A DNA stretch of 64,000 bases from CADCVT01 sp036389485 (GTDB taxonomy: Bacteria > Actinomycetota > Thermoleophilia > Solirubrobacterales > Solirubrobacteraceae): NCBI GenBank assembly GCA_036389485.1, contig DASVPR010000015.1, positions 62,001 through 126,000 of the forward strand, written 5' to 3'. Below, one piece after another: positions 49,735 through 59,179 of the stretch. The notes under the pieces are model-generated. The model searched no databases. It saw only the letters and a list, made by a program, of their open reading frames with translations, and had not been told where the DNA came from. Numbering within the stretch: the stretch's first letter is position 1; every line of letters begins with the position of its first letter. The translations under genes and the position numbers were made by a program.

Positions 49735-50639
49735 TCACGCGACGGCGGCGACCGCGACGTACACGGGATAGGCCGCGACGAGCGCGGCGCCTCCCGCGCG
49801 GCCGATCCCTCCGCGGGCGAGGAGCACGCCCGCCGCGACGAAGGCGAGCGCGAGCGCGGGCAGGTGGACGTCGCGGACCGGGTCGGGGACGTCGAGCGGA
49901 CGGACGAGCGCGACCACGCCGAGGGAGCCGGTGAGCATGAAGAGGGTCGTGCCGAGCGCGTTGCCGACGCTGACCTCGGGCGCGCCGCGGTAGGCGGGGA
50001 GCATCTCGAGGACGAGCTCCTCGAGCGAGACCGCCGCCGCGACGACGACGAGGCCGAAGAACGTCGCGCCGATCCCGATCCCGTCGACGATCCGCTCGGT
50101 GCCGAGGACGAGGAGCTCGGCGCCGGCGACGAGGCCGGCGAGCGCGACGAGCGCCGTGATCGCGTGGGGGCGGGCAGAGTCTCCGGATGGCTGCGCCTCG
50201 CGCAGCGCGGGGAGCACGAGCGTGACGAGGAGGACGGCGAAGGCCGCGAGCAGCAGCGCTCCGTCGATGCGCGTGAGCGAGCCGTCGACCGCGACCGCGG
50301 CGAGCGCCGCGACGCCCAGCGCCGCCGCGCCGAGGAGGCGGAGCGGCGGCGAGACCGAGAACGGCGCGACGATGCCCGCGAGGCCGAGGCCGAGCGTCAG
50401 CAGCAGCACCGCGGAGCCGACGGACGCGCCTAGCGCGACCTCCGGCACGCCGTTCAGCGTCCCGGAGACGCCAGGGCGGTCGACTCCAGGTCCGCGCCGA
50501 GCACGACCGCGGCCAGAGCGGTGCCGGAGAGCCCGGCCGCGGCCGCCCACGCCATGAGCGCGCCCGCCAGCCGCTCGACGGAGGCGACGAGCAGCGCCGC
50601 GCCGGCGCCGAACAGCACGACCCCGAGCAGGACGTCCAT
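49735..50639 (-). pseudogene. Sodium/calcium exchanger-like membrane protein, frameshifted
   Basis: Two reading frames together encode one CaCA-type protein. From ATG 50639 the first frame gives MDVLLGVVLFGAGAALLVAS and LSGTALAAVVLGADLESTA, then stops at 50454. The second frame, entering near 50470, continues as SGTLNGVPEVALGASVGSAV to a stop at 49735, with the remaining about eight membrane segments and the second repeat EELVLEMLPAYRGAPEVSVGNALG. The acidic alpha-repeats of the exchanger are split between the frames. One base appears missing near 50470. It is either a real mutation or a sequencing error; no slippery heptamer is seen. Confidence 0.75.
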
Positions 50640-50667
50640 GCCGGGCGATGATGCCGCGCCGCGGGCG

Positions 50668-51561
50668 CTACCGGCGGCCGATCCGGTGCAGGCCGATGAA
50701 GCTCGCCTCGAAGCCGCCGTCGGGCAGCATCCGCAGCGCGAACCGCCGCGGCCACCGGTGCCCGCCGCGGACCGCGTGCGGCTGGCGGAAGGGGAACGAG
50801 ATCGTCCGGTCGACGTCCCGCGTGACGTCGTGCAGGGTCGGCAGCGTGACCGATGCCTCCGCGAACAGCAGGCGGCCGTCGAACGAGCCGTACAGCAGGA
50901 CGGGGTGGTGGTCGACGTAGTCCTTCGCGTAGGTGAACCGCTGATCGAGGTGGTGCAGGCCCATGGCGGGGATCGACGACCCGGGATCGAGCACGTAGTC
51001 GGTCGGCAGGAACCGCGGCGAGGGCAACCGGAGGAACCGCCGCATCTTGCGCTCGCCGGTGAGGATGGGATCGCACGTGTTCGCGCCGCCGGTGTCGCAG
51101 CTCGTCGCGTCGTCGACGTAGGCGCGCGACCGCACGTAGAAGTGGAAGTCGAAGTGCCCGGAGGCGAACGAGCCGTTGGGGCCGCGTGGGCGCCCCTCGG
51201 TGTTCCAGTCGATCTCGACGTAGCGGAATGGGCTCGGCGCCCGGCGACGGCGGGTCGTGACCGTCGGGTAGCGGAAGCGGTAGATCGTCTGGCAGGGGCC
51301 CGCGGGCAGCGTGCTCGACGTCGAGCCGTCGGGCGCCGTGAACGCGATCGGCGGGATCGTCACCGAGACCCGGTCGCCCCGCTGCCTCGCCGCGTACCCG
51401 TCCTGGCTCGCGTAGGCGCCGATCAACGCGTTCCCCGCGTCGGGCGAGACCGCCTCGCAGGCCGGCGGCGGCGCGTCCTGCGCGGCCCCGCCCGCGCTGA
51501 GCGCCAGCGCGAGCAGCGTGGCGAGCGAGAGCAGAACGAAGAGCGGTCGGAGCGCGGCCAC
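50668..51561 (-). CDS. Exported DUF5602/TTHB210-like protein
   Basis: A 297-residue exported protein with a signal peptide (residues 1-27) starting at GTG. The mature part has ASGHFDFHFYVRSRAYVDD, AMGLHHLDQ and YGSFDGRLLFAEASVT, a pattern like the TTHB210/DUF5602 beta-barrel proteins, with several His residues that may bind a metal. Four cysteines are present. It lies in a minus-strand cluster between the flippase and exchanger genes, but no direct link to glycan synthesis is evident. Confidence 0.55.
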   Translation of the reverse strand: MAALRPLFVLLSLATLLALALSAGGAAQDAPPPACEAVSPDAGNALIGAYASQDGYAARQRGDRVSVTIPPIAFTAPDGSTSSTLPAGPCQTIYRFRYPTVTTRRRRAPSPFRYVEIDWNTEGRPRGPNGSFASGHFDFHFYVRSRAYVDDATSCDTGGANTCDPILTGERKMRRFLRLPSPRFLPTDYVLDPGSSIPAMGLHHLDQRFTYAKDYVDHHPVLLYGSFDGRLLFAEASVTLPTLHDVTRDVDRTISFPFRQPHAVRGGHRWPRRFALRMLPDGGFEASFIGLHRIGRR

Positions 51562-51582
51562 GAGCCCGCATTACACAGGACG

Positions 51583-52833
51583 TCAGGTGGTGACGCGAGA
51601 GGGGTCGACGCCCGCGAGCAGCGCGCACAGCAGCGCGGTCGCGCCGAGGTAGCCGACCTCGACGCGGAGGACCTCGTCGTCGACGACGGGCAGGACGAGC
51701 CACACCACGAACGCGACCGCCGAGATCGCCCAGGCTGTCGCGGCCCGGCGCTGCAGACCGCGGGCCAGCGCGGCCTGGTTGAGCGTCCCCGCCGCGAGGT
51801 GGCAGCCCATCCCGAGAGCGACGAGCGCCAGCCCGCCGCGGCCGTAGTCGAAGTCCCCGCCGAAGAGCAGGTCCATCGCCCACGGCCCGATCGCGAGGAG
51901 CGCGACCGCCACCGCGCCCGCGAAGCCCGCGATCGCGAGCAGCGTCACGCGGATCGCGCGGGCGAACTCCTCCGCGCGCCCCTCGACCGCCTGCAGCCCG
52001 GCGAGGTGGGGGAGGAGCGATGTCTGGACCGCCTGGAAGAGCTGCAGCGGCGCGCGGGTGATGAGCAGGACGTTGAAGACGAAGCCGGCGAGCGCGGCGT
52101 CCGACGAGGTCGCGTCGACGGTCAGGACCGCGGCGTTCAGCAGCGTCTGCTCGGCGAGCATGACGACGAAGACCGCGAGCGCGAACCCGCCGCCGGCGCG
52201 CAGCGACGACGGCGCCGCGTCGCCGCCGCCCGCCCGCCGCCCGAGCGCCCACGGCACGACGACGAGCGAGACGAACGGCGCCGCGAGGATCCCGAGCGCG
52301 ACGACGTCCTGCCCCTCGGCGATCCCGATCGCGACCGCCAGCGGGAACAAGAAGCGCGACAGCGACTCGAACAGCACGAGCCCGCCGTACAGGCCGAAGC
52401 GCTGGTTCCCCGCGAGCCACCCGCGCGCGAAGTACGACGCCGCGTAGGCCAGCACGCCGCCGAGCAGCACCCAGTAGAGCGTCGCCGAGCCGTCGAAGAC
52501 GTCGTCCTCGAGATAGGACCGCAACGGCAGCGCCACGGCGAGGAACGCGAGGGCGAAGCAGGCCTGGATCGTCAGGGGCGTCCGCAGCGGGTGGGCCGCG
52601 ACGCCGCGCGCCCGAGCGTCCGCGATCGACCGGGAGAGCAGCTGCTCGATCGGCCGGTAGATCACGCTGACGATCACGAACATCAGCGACCACAGCAGCG
52701 AGACGCCCTTGTACTGGACCTCGTCGAGCACGTGCGAGGCCACCGCGAAGTACGCGAAGGTGACGACGCCCGTCGTCGCTATGCCGACGGAGAGGATCCG
52801 TGCGCCGCGCCCGTACGAGCCGGGCTCAGCCAA
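51583..52833 (-). CDS. Polysaccharide flippase-like membrane protein (MOP superfamily)
   Basis: A 416-residue membrane protein with about 12 predicted spans, starting at TTG. The N-terminal ILSVGIATTGVVTFAYFAVASHVL, the amphipathic SLLWSLMFVIVSVIYRPIEQLLSR and internal symmetry fit the oligosaccharide-flippase family, which moves lipid-linked glycans across the membrane. Its start overlaps the methyltransferase stop by eight bases and it is downstream of a polyprenyl-type glycosyltransferase, supporting an envelope glycan role. Confidence 0.8.
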   Translation of the reverse strand: MAEPGSYGRGARILSVGIATTGVVTFAYFAVASHVLDEVQYKGVSLLWSLMFVIVSVIYRPIEQLLSRSIADARARGVAAHPLRTPLTIQACFALAFLAVALPLRSYLEDDVFDGSATLYWVLLGGVLAYAASYFARGWLAGNQRFGLYGGLVLFESLSRFLFPLAVAIGIAEGQDVVALGILAAPFVSLVVVPWALGRRAGGGDAAPSSLRAGGGFALAVFVVMLAEQTLLNAAVLTVDATSSDAALAGFVFNVLLITRAPLQLFQAVQTSLLPHLAGLQAVEGRAEEFARAIRVTLLAIAGFAGAVAVALLAIGPWAMDLLFGGDFDYGRGGLALVALGMGCHLAAGTLNQAALARGLQRRAATAWAISAVAFVVWLVLPVVDDEVLRVEVGYLGATALLCALLAGVDPSRVTT

Positions 52834-53455
52834 CCCGCACGAGGAGCATCGTCCACGGGAACGGCGACCGTGCCTCGACGACCTCGCCGTGCCTGGACAG
52901 CAGCTTCACGAACGAGCGCTTCGACCAGTGGTTCAGATGGCCCGGGGTGTTGCCGAGGTCGCGCCAGTACGCGCCGCGGGCCATGTTCAGCGCGCGCCAG
53001 AGCGGCTCGCGCGGCACCGACACGAGCAGATGCCGCGAAGCGACCCGCGCCATCTCCGCCACCGTGTGCTCCGGGTCCGGCACGTGCTCCAGCACCTCGA
53101 TGGCCGACGCGAGGTCGAACTCGTCGTCGTCGAACGGCAGGTTCTCGGCCTTCATGACCCGGTAGTCGAGGTTCGGCGCCGAGCGCTTCTCCCACTCGGC
53201 GTGCAGCTGCGGGTCGTCGAGGTCGATCCCGACCACCGAGCCGCTGCACCGCCGCGCCCACTTCTCGGTCAGGACGCCCTCGCCGCAGCCGACGTCCAGG
53301 ATCGTCGACGGCGACGCCTGCCGGAAGAGTTCGTCGAGCGCGCTCTCGAAGCCGGCCATGAGCCGCTTGACGACAGGGTTCGTGGAGCCGTACTTGTCGT
53401 ACGTGTTCCCGGTGACCGTGCCCTCGCGGTCCACGGTCACGGTGGGGGGCGTCAT
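52826..53455 (-). CDS. Class I SAM-dependent methyltransferase
   Basis: A 209-residue enzyme. TILDVGCGEGVLTEKWA is motif I for S-adenosylmethionine, VVGIDLDDPQL motif II, and FDLASAIEVLEHVPDPE motif IV of the UbiE/methyltransferase-11 type. TYDKYGSTNPVVKRLM before motif I is common in enzymes of surface glycan clusters. It follows the GT2 gene with an ATGA overlap and precedes the flippase, so the substrate is probably a sugar or lipid-linked intermediate. Confidence 0.85.
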   Translation of the reverse strand: MTPPTVTVDREGTVTGNTYDKYGSTNPVVKRLMAGFESALDELFRQASPSTILDVGCGEGVLTEKWARRCSGSVVGIDLDDPQLHAEWEKRSAPNLDYRVMKAENLPFDDDEFDLASAIEVLEHVPDPEHTVAEMARVASRHLLVSVPREPLWRALNMARGAYWRDLGNTPGHLNHWSKRSFVKLLSRHGEVVEARSPFPWTMLLVRVG

Positions 53456-54501
53456 ACCTTCAGCGCCTCCCGCTCCTCCGTCTTCTGACCGGCGCGCGCG
53501 CCGGTCGTCGGGGGCTGGCCGGTCTCGCGGGCGCCCGGCTCGTAGTGCGACGGCGGCGTGTCGAGCTGCAGCTCGATCCGCCGCACGCGCTCGAAGACGC
53601 GCTGGAGCATCGTCGAGTTCGCGCTCATCAGGTCGCCGATGATGCCCAGGGCGGCGAGCAGCATCGCCGCGTTGAACAGCACCGCGCCGAGGATCAGCGA
53701 CTGGACGTGCCCGGCGCCGTCGTCCTGGATGAAGAAGTAGAGGTAGCGGCCCCAGACGACGAGCGCGGCGAGGCCGACGAGCGCCGCCGCCAGCATGAAC
53801 ACCCGCAGCGGCTCGTAGCGCGTGTAGATCCGGAAGATCGCCACGGCGTTGCGCCGCACGTACGACGCCATCGAGGGGAAGAGGCGCGACTCGCGCGTCT
53901 TCGGGTTCGTCCGCACCGGGACGTGGGCGACGGCGATGAACTGCTTGCCCGCCTGGATGATCGTCTCGAGCGTGTACGTGAACTTGTTGACGACGATGAG
54001 CTGGAGCGCGGCCTCGCGGTTGTAGGCGCGGAAGCCCGAGGTCGTGTCCGGCACCTCGGTCTCCGACGCCGCGCGCACCACCCACGAGCCGAGCCGCTGC
54101 AGCGACTTCTTCAGCGGCGAGAAGTGCTCGATGTTCATGACCTCGCGGTCGCCGACGACCATGTCCGCGTCGCCCCGCATGACCGGCTCGACGAGCTTCG
54201 CGATGTCCCCGCCGTGGTACTGGTTGTCGGCGTCGGTGTTGACGATGACGTCCGCGCCGAGCTTCAGCGCCGCGTCCAGCCCCGCCTGGAAGGCCTGGGC
54301 CAGGCCCTTGTTGTTGGTGAGGCGGACGATGTGGTCGACGCCGTTCTCCCGGGCGACCTCGACGGTGCGGTCCGTGGACCCGTCGTCGATGACGAGCCAC
54401 TCGACGGCGGCGAACCCCGGCAGCTCGCGGGGGAGGTCAGCGAGCGTCGCGGGGAGCGTCCGCTCCTCGTTCAGGCAGGGAATCTGGATGATCAGCTTCA
54501 T
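53452..54501 (-). CDS. GT2 glycosyltransferase (dolichol/polyprenyl-phosphate type)
   Basis: A 349-residue enzyme. IIQIPCLNEERTLPATL, WLVIDDGSTDRTVEV, VRLTNNKGLAQAFQAGLDAALK and IVNTDADNQYHGGDI, containing the D-x-D metal-binding motif, are typical of the polyprenyl-phosphate sugar transferases. Two membrane spans near 235-255 and 273-295 anchor it. A Pro-rich basic tail (about 315-349) is an extension. It is the first gene of the minus-strand glycan operon and faces the polytopic glycosyltransferases, which could use its lipid-linked sugar. Confidence 0.9.
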   Translation of the reverse strand: MKLIIQIPCLNEERTLPATLADLPRELPGFAAVEWLVIDDGSTDRTVEVARENGVDHIVRLTNNKGLAQAFQAGLDAALKLGADVIVNTDADNQYHGGDIAKLVEPVMRGDADMVVGDREVMNIEHFSPLKKSLQRLGSWVVRAASETEVPDTTSGFRAYNREAALQLIVVNKFTYTLETIIQAGKQFIAVAHVPVRTNPKTRESRLFPSMASYVRRNAVAIFRIYTRYEPLRVFMLAAALVGLAALVVWGRYLYFFIQDDGAGHVQSLILGAVLFNAAMLLAALGIIGDLMSANSTMLQRVFERVRRIELQLDTPPSHYEPGARETGQPPTTGARAGQKTEEREALKV

Positions 54502-54517
54502 CGGAACGGCGGCCCCC

Positions 54518-54523
54518 TAGCCT
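54518..54523 (+). promoter_or_regulatory. Candidate -10 box (TAGCCT) for the plus-strand glycosyltransferases
   Basis: TAGCCT ends ten bases before the ATG at 54534 in the 32-base gap between divergent glycan genes. The hexamer equals those before rsmB and the class IV aminotransferase. Confidence 0.4.
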
Positions 54524-54533
54524 ACTTCCCTTC

Positions 54534-56036
54534 ATGGAGAGCGCGACCCTCACCCGGCCGCGGCCCGTCGCCGCGCCCACGTCCGGGCCAGTCGAGGAGC
54601 GGCGGGCCGACCGCTGGGCGTGGATCGCGTTCGCGCTGCTCTGCGCGGGGGCGATCTGGGGGTTCTTCGCCTTCCCGACGTACCCGAACTACGACTCCTA
54701 CTACTCGCTGCTGTGGGGGCGGGAGATCCTCGACGGGACGCTCCCGACGTACGACGCGTACCGCGCCCCGACGCCGCATCCGCTGGCGATCGGGGTCGGC
54801 ACGATCCTGTCGGTGCTGGGGCACGGGGCGGAGCGCGTGTGGATCCTCCTGTGCGTCGGGTCGTTCGTGGCCCTGGTGGCCGGGGTCTACCGGCTGGGGC
54901 GGGACGCATTCACGCCTCTGGTCGGTCTGGCGGCGGCGGTGCTCGTCTGCTCGCGGCTCGACTTCCCGTTCTACGCCGCGCGCGGGTACATCGACGTCGC
55001 GTATATGGCCCTGGTCGTGTGGGCGGCCGTGCTGGAGGCGCGCCGGCCGCGGCGCGGCGCTCCCGTGCTGCTGATGCTCGCCGTCGCCGGGATGCTGCGG
55101 CCCGAGGCGTGGCTCATCAGCGGGCTGTACCTCCTCTGGGTGGCGTGGCCGGCGGACTGGCGCGCGCGGGCCCGGTACCTCGCGCTGGCGGCGCTCGGGC
55201 CTCTGGTGTGGGCCGGGAGCGACCTGATCGTCACGGGCGACCCCGCGTGGTCGCTGACGTACACGAGCGCGTTCGCGGAGGAGCTGGGGCGGAACAAGAG
55301 CGCCTCCGGGCTCGTGCCCTCGATCTGGGAGTTCCTCGTCAAGCTCGACAAGGTCCAGGTGCTCGTCGGGGGGATCGTCGGGCTGTGCCTGGCCGTGGCT
55401 CTGGTGCCCCGACGGAGCGCCGTGCCGGGCGCTCTGCTGGCCGTGGGGCTCGGGACGTTCGTGCTGGTCGGGCTCGGCGGGTTCTCCGTCATCGACCGGT
55501 ACCTGCTGGTCGCGTCGATGGTCGTGATCGTGTTCTGCGGCGTGGCCGTGGCGGGGTGGACGATGCTGGTCGAGGGGACGCGGGCGCGCCGGGCGTGGGC
55601 GTCGGCGGCCGCGGTCGTCGTGGCGGTCGGTGCGACGATCACCGCCATCGCCCTGGACCCGAACCGCCTGCGCCGCGAGCTGACGTTCCGCGCGGACGCC
55701 CATCCCGCGCTGCACCGCGTCCTCGACGCGGCGGAGGTGCGCGCGGCGATGCGGTGCGGGCCGATCAGCGTCCCCAACCACAAGCTGATCCCGGACGTGC
55801 GGTGGATGCTCGACCTGCCGGACGGCGCGGTGGTCGCTCGCTCTGAGGCGCTGCGGCGGCCGGCGTTGCGCGCGCGGGTCGCGCGGGGCGGCGTGGCGAT
55901 CTACCCGAACACGCGCTCCGCGGTGCTGCGCCAGGCGCTCGTGGAGAAGTCCGACGACCCGTTCACGCAGATCCCGCTGCCCGGGTACCGGCGTGCGGCG
56001 GTGAGCGGCTACTACTCGGCCTATGTCCGCTGCTAG
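54534..56036 (+). CDS. Polytopic membrane glycosyltransferase-like protein
   Basis: A 500-residue membrane protein with about 10-11 spans after a 25-residue polar start. YPNYDSYYSLLWGREILDG just after the first span carries an Asp in the position typical of GT-C enzymes, which use polyprenyl-phosphate sugars outside the membrane. Spans recur to about residue 380, and a 120-residue extracytoplasmic C-terminal domain follows. It overlaps the next gene by 14 bases and faces the GT2 gene. The acceptor is unknown; protein or cell-wall mannosylation is possible. Confidence 0.65.
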   Translation: MESATLTRPRPVAAPTSGPVEERRADRWAWIAFALLCAGAIWGFFAFPTYPNYDSYYSLLWGREILDGTLPTYDAYRAPTPHPLAIGVGTILSVLGHGAERVWILLCVGSFVALVAGVYRLGRDAFTPLVGLAAAVLVCSRLDFPFYAARGYIDVAYMALVVWAAVLEARRPRRGAPVLLMLAVAGMLRPEAWLISGLYLLWVAWPADWRARARYLALAALGPLVWAGSDLIVTGDPAWSLTYTSAFAEELGRNKSASGLVPSIWEFLVKLDKVQVLVGGIVGLCLAVALVPRRSAVPGALLAVGLGTFVLVGLGGFSVIDRYLLVASMVVIVFCGVAVAGWTMLVEGTRARRAWASAAAVVVAVGATITAIALDPNRLRRELTFRADAHPALHRVLDAAEVRAAMRCGPISVPNHKLIPDVRWMLDLPDGAVVARSEALRRPALRARVARGGVAIYPNTRSAVLRQALVEKSDDPFTQIPLPGYRRAAVSGYYSAYVRC

Positions 56037-57819
56037 CGCTCCGCCACGCCCGCGGCCTCCTCTTGCTCGCCGGCTGCCGCGCGTGAGCGTTCCCGCGGCG
56101 GCCGCGCGGCGGGAGAACTGGCCGTGGTGGGTTGCGCTCGGGCTGCTGCTGCTGCTCTCGCTGCTGCTGCGGCTGTGGGGCAACGACCACGGGATGCCGT
56201 ACGCGTACAACGCGGACGAGAACGGGCACTTCGTGCCGCGCGCGATCGGGATCTACGGGCACGAGTGGAACCCGGACTACTTCGTCAACCCGCCGGCCTT
56301 CACGTACGTCCTGCACGTCGTGTTCACGATCTGGTTCGGGGGACGGTCGGGGGTCTCCGAGCTGTTCGCTTCCGACCCGACGGAGGTGTTCGTCGTGGCG
56401 CGGGCGACGTCCGCCGTGTTGGGGACCGTCGCCGTCTGGCTCTTGTACCTGGCCGGCAAGCGGCTGTTCGACCGGCGCGTCGGGCTGCTGGCGGCGGCGC
56501 TGCTCGGCGTCGGGTTCCTCCCGGTCTTCTACTCGCACCTGGCGTTGAACGACGTGCCGACGCTGGCGCCTTTATGCCTGGCGTTGTACGGGGTCACGGG
56601 CGTGCTGCGGCTGGGGCGGGCGCGCGACTACGCGATCGCCGGGATCGGGCTCGGTTTGGCGGCGGCGACGAAGTACACGGGCGGGGTGATCCTGTTCCCG
56701 CTCCTCGTCGCCACGTTGATCCAGTACTTGGCGGTCGGCGGCCGGGGGCCTGCGGTGCGCGGGCTCTTCGTTGCGGGCGGGTGCGCTCTCTTAGCCTTCG
56801 TCGCCGCGAACCCGTATGTCTTGCTGGACTTCGGCGCGGTGTGGGACGGGATCACGCACCAGTCGTCCGCCGCCGGCGGGGAGACGCAGGGCAAGCTCGG
56901 GCTGACCCACGGGAGCGGCGTCTTCTACTACCTGTGGTCGTTCACGTGGGGGCTCGGGTGGATTCCGTTGTTTGCCGCGGGGGCCTCGATCCCGCTGCTG
57001 TGGCGCGACGAGCGGCGGCTGCTGTGGGTCCTGGTGCCGGCGACCGTGCTCTACGTCGCGTTCATGGGGACGCAGGAGCGGTACTTCGGCCGCTGGCTGA
57101 TCCCCGTGTTCCCGTTCGTGTGCTTGTTGGCCGCCTTCGCGGCGATCGACCTGGCGGACCGTTTCGGCGCGCGGGCGCCTCGCCTCCGGCCGACGTTCGT
57201 GGCGGTCGGCTCGGTCCTGCTGCTGGGGCAGGGGCTCGTGTACTCGCTGCACTCCGGCCAGGTGCTGTCGCGCGAGGACACGCGGAACATGACGCGCGAG
57301 TGGATGGTCGAGCACATCGCGCCGAACACGAAGATCGTCGTCGAGCCGGTGGTGCCGGACGCCTGGGCGGGCGACATCGGCAACCCGTCGCGGCTGTCGC
57401 CGAACGGCAACCGGTGGACGAAGTTCCCGACGTCTCGGTCCCGGATCGACCCCGAGAACCCCGACGGCCCGCTGTTGCCCGAGCCGGGCGTCGTCGTCCA
57501 CATCGAGGACTTCGAGCGCGTGTTGGTGCCGGAGCTGGTGGATCGCTACGAGGACCAGGGCTACTGCTGGGTCGTCGTCGGCTCGACCCAGCGAGGCCGA
57601 GCCGAGGCCGATCCCGACGAGGTCCCCCAGGCGATCGCGTACTACAAGGAGCTCGAACGCCGGTCGACCCTGGCCTACGAAGCCTCGCCGTACAAACGCG
57701 GCTCGGGCCCCGTCGAGTTCAACTTCGACTGGACCTTCGACTACTACCCGCTCGCCTACTACCGCCCCGGCCCGGTCATGTCCGTCTACCGCCTCAACGG
57801 AGGCCGCTGCGCCCGCTAG
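56023..57819 (+). CDS. PMT/ArnT-like (GT39/GT83) membrane glycosyltransferase
   Basis: A 598-residue polytopic protein. After a basic N-terminus and the first span (about 36-52), LWGNDHGMPYAYNADENGHF carries the acidic pair of the first extracytoplasmic loop typical of GT-C enzymes, with HEWNPDYFVNPPAFTYVL next. About ten spans follow (to about residue 400), then a 190-residue extracytoplasmic C-terminal domain rich in Trp and Tyr. Such enzymes transfer sugars from polyprenyl phosphate to proteins or lipids. The ATG overlaps the preceding gene's end by 14 bases. Confidence 0.75.
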   Translation: MSAASAPPRPRPPLARRLPRVSVPAAAARRENWPWWVALGLLLLLSLLLRLWGNDHGMPYAYNADENGHFVPRAIGIYGHEWNPDYFVNPPAFTYVLHVVFTIWFGGRSGVSELFASDPTEVFVVARATSAVLGTVAVWLLYLAGKRLFDRRVGLLAAALLGVGFLPVFYSHLALNDVPTLAPLCLALYGVTGVLRLGRARDYAIAGIGLGLAAATKYTGGVILFPLLVATLIQYLAVGGRGPAVRGLFVAGGCALLAFVAANPYVLLDFGAVWDGITHQSSAAGGETQGKLGLTHGSGVFYYLWSFTWGLGWIPLFAAGASIPLLWRDERRLLWVLVPATVLYVAFMGTQERYFGRWLIPVFPFVCLLAAFAAIDLADRFGARAPRLRPTFVAVGSVLLLGQGLVYSLHSGQVLSREDTRNMTREWMVEHIAPNTKIVVEPVVPDAWAGDIGNPSRLSPNGNRWTKFPTSRSRIDPENPDGPLLPEPGVVVHIEDFERVLVPELVDRYEDQGYCWVVVGSTQRGRAEADPDEVPQAIAYYKELERRSTLAYEASPYKRGSGPVEFNFDWTFDYYPLAYYRPGPVMSVYRLNGGRCAR

Positions 57820-58095
57820 CGCGGGTGGGGTCCGGCCTACTTCGAGCGCGGGCGGGTCTCACCGTGGATCGTCGGCGGAGCGGCCGCCCGCCCACCCGGC
57901 CACCGCCGGCAGGATCTCGCCCGGTGGTGCTACGTGGATCGGTCCAACCCGGGCGGCGGCGGCGGGCCGGGCCAGCTGTCGCGGGCCCTGCGCCACCCGT
58001 CCGCTCCGCCTCGTGCGCGCGTGAACTCGTCGAAGCTCGGGGCGTGGATTCTCAGTGCGGCCCGATCTAGAGCCGCTGGCAGAAGGACCGCGTCG
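57820..58095. other. Gene-poor spacer between the glycan cluster and the acquired region
   Basis: No convincing gene in 276 bases. The first part holds copy B of the dispersed element. The rest is GC-rich to about 58030, after which base composition drops near the 37-kDa nucleoid protein gene. Confidence 0.5.
57828..57903 (+). repeat. Dispersed element, copy B
   Basis: This 76-base stretch, eight bases after the glycosyltransferase stop, aligns with 38046-38118 in the same order of blocks, with small insertions. The ends are complementary as in copy A, but the central stem is weaker. Confidence 0.55.
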
Positions 58096-59151
58096 TTAAC
58101 GTCGTCTCGCTGCGCCGCGCACCGACTGCAGACGATCCTTCAGCACCATCTCCAGAATTTCGCCGTCGGTCGAGATCTTGGCATGCTCATCAAACGCGAC
58201 GGGGCGGCCGCGTACGCGAATGCCACTGTTCAGGACGTATTCCTCCTCGCGCAGTCGCGTCTCGATCAGCTCAGTCCGCTTCTCGAACTGCGACGTGCTT
58301 ACGGATTCCGCCCGCAGATGGTCGAGGAACGACTGGCGGTCGGCTTCGTCCAGGTGGTCGCGCGCGAAGGTACGCGGCATGACGGTTGTGGACTGACTGG
58401 TCAGATCCGTGAGCAGCGCGCGGTGATATCGCGCTCGCTTCTCGGGATCTCCGACCTTCTGGTTCACGAACTGCTCCGCGCTGACGTAATACCTACTCGT
58501 CAACTGAGCGGGATCATCCCGGAGCCGACAGCCGAGAAACGTCTTCAGAAAGAAATCAGCCATCCGTTTCTCGGGAGACGAATAGCGCTGCTTATCGGAG
58601 ACCAACGCGCGGACGTCATCCGGCTCTACCACGCCGTTGCTCTCGAAGAGCGCGACCTTGAAGACCTTCGTGTCGTTGGTGAGCATCAGCCGTCGCAGAT
58701 GCTCGAGGCTGTACGTCTCAGCCCCGGACGAACCGGTGCGCTCTAGGTTTACGCCCTCCTGCCTCTGAAGTTTGAGTACCGCAAGGCACGCGCCGCTATC
58801 AAGGAAACCTGTCGCCACGACGAGCAGGCCGGGCGACGAACGAACGTTTTGCTGTGCGTTGAAGAGGTGGCGCGCGAGCGCTTGGGAGATGTCGACGAAG
58901 TGACCGCCGCCGCTGAAGAGCTCATGAACCAGCTCCGGTGTCGGCGCGGTCCGTTCCGGATCCGCAACGACTGGATACGCCGCGAGCTTGAGGCTCTCCG
59001 CGATGCGCGACTGGAAGTAGCCGCGCAGATCTTCGTCGAGCGGGCTCAGTGCGTTGCTGAGGATCAAGTCCGGCGGGGTCGGCGGCGCAAGAACACGATC
59101 CGTGATCTCATGAATGATGGCTTCGTTGATGTGGAGCGTCGAGACGTTCAT
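58096..59151 (-). CDS. 37-kDa nucleoid-associated protein (NdpA/YejK family)
   Basis: A 351-residue cytoplasmic protein that starts NVSTLHINEAIIHEI, the usual first strand of this family. The internal pattern LDEDLRGYFQSRIAES, LLVVATGFLDSGACLAVLKL and TYSLEHLRRLMLTNDTKVFKVALF also fits. Members bind double-stranded DNA in the nucleoid and are found on plasmids and defence-like loci as well as chromosomes. The gene uses more A/T-ending codons than its neighbours and ends with TAA, rare here, so it was probably acquired. An upstream extension of the frame to 59298 is rejected because it overlaps the divergent gene and has no family similarity. Confidence 0.8.
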   Translation of the reverse strand: MNVSTLHINEAIIHEITDRVLAPPTPPDLILSNALSPLDEDLRGYFQSRIAESLKLAAYPVVADPERTAPTPELVHELFSGGGHFVDISQALARHLFNAQQNVRSSPGLLVVATGFLDSGACLAVLKLQRQEGVNLERTGSSGAETYSLEHLRRLMLTNDTKVFKVALFESNGVVEPDDVRALVSDKQRYSSPEKRMADFFLKTFLGCRLRDDPAQLTSRYYVSAEQFVNQKVGDPEKRARYHRALLTDLTSQSTTVMPRTFARDHLDEADRQSFLDHLRAESVSTSQFEKRTELIETRLREEEYVLNSGIRVRGRPVAFDEHAKISTDGEILEMVLKDRLQSVRGAARRR

Positions 59152-59179
59152 CGTTCTTAGTGCCGAGCGAGCCGAGCCG

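Noticed and set aside
50454..50480. Programmed -1 frameshift in the exchanger gene
   Set aside because: No X-XXY-YYZ slippery heptamer or downstream pseudoknot is visible, so a mutation or base-call error is more likely.
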